This document shows positions 13,441 to 13,458 of a DNA stretch of 13,458 nt, piece after piece (position 1 is the stretch's first letter; every line of letters begins with the position of its first letter). The notes under the pieces are model-generated. The model did not search any database and was not told the DNA's origin. It saw only the letters and a list, made by a program, of their open reading frames with translations. A program made the translations under genes and the position numbers. This DNA is from Embleya sp040605455 (GTDB lineage Bacteria; Actinomycetota; Actinomycetes; Streptomycetales; Streptomycetaceae): contig NZ_JBEXCV010000199.1 of assembly GCF_040605455.1 (NCBI RefSeq), positions 1-13,458 on the forward strand, written 5' to 3'.

Positions 13441-13458
13441 GGTGTGGAACAGTTATTT

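Noticed and set aside
1..13458. CRISPR array, insertion sequence, prophage, tRNA or rRNA genes
   Set aside because: No regularly spaced repeats, transposase or integrase motifs, terminal inverted repeats or recognisable tRNA cloverleaf were seen on either strand.

Overview
The window reads as chromosomal DNA from a high-GC actinomycete, most likely a streptomycete or close relative. Third codon positions are strongly G/C, GTG starts are common, and most families here are actinobacterial: AdnA, DUF3152, DUF3107 and an MGMT-like protein with a PWWR site. The gene content and rough order recall the mycobacterial Rv3202c-Rv3208A neighbourhood (adnA, MGMT-like gene, moeB/moeZ, DUF3152 gene, tetR, TB9.4). 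I recall this from general knowledge and did not align it. No phage, insertion sequence, CRISPR array, tRNA or rRNA is visible, so this looks like conserved core chromosome rather than an island.

Layout. Positions 63-4745 hold three minus-strand genes: a lipoprotein, the helicase-nuclease AdnA (1081 aa), and an alkyltransferase-like protein (114 aa). A divergent 125-bp gap leads to a plus-strand 809-aa membrane protein joining a degenerate kinase-like domain to a YbhN/lysylphosphatidylglycerol-synthase-type membrane domain (4871-7300). A strong bidirectional terminator (7343-7385) separates it from convergent moeZ (7436-8617), which has its own promoter. Upstream of moeZ on the minus strand are a DUF3152 membrane-anchored putative metalloprotease (8773-10644) and an alpha/beta hydrolase (10655-11596). 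These two are 10 bp apart and appear to share one promoter giving a near-leaderless transcript. From 11821 the plus strand carries a small acidic protein, a TetR regulator and a DUF3107 protein.

How the genes may work together. AdnA and the alkyltransferase-like protein form a DNA-repair pair (double-strand-end resection; alkyl-guanine recognition). The kinase-like/YbhN protein, the lipoprotein, the hydrolase and the DUF3152 protein point to the envelope. MoeZ feeds sulfur to ThiS/MoaD/CysO-type carriers. Nothing in the sequence proves these themes are functionally linked; the shared order across actinobacteria is the main argument.

No gap between genes exceeds 300 bp. The gaps contain promoters, hairpins and candidate operators, listed below. 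The last ~50 bp contain long G and C homopolymers and may be a poor-quality sequence end.
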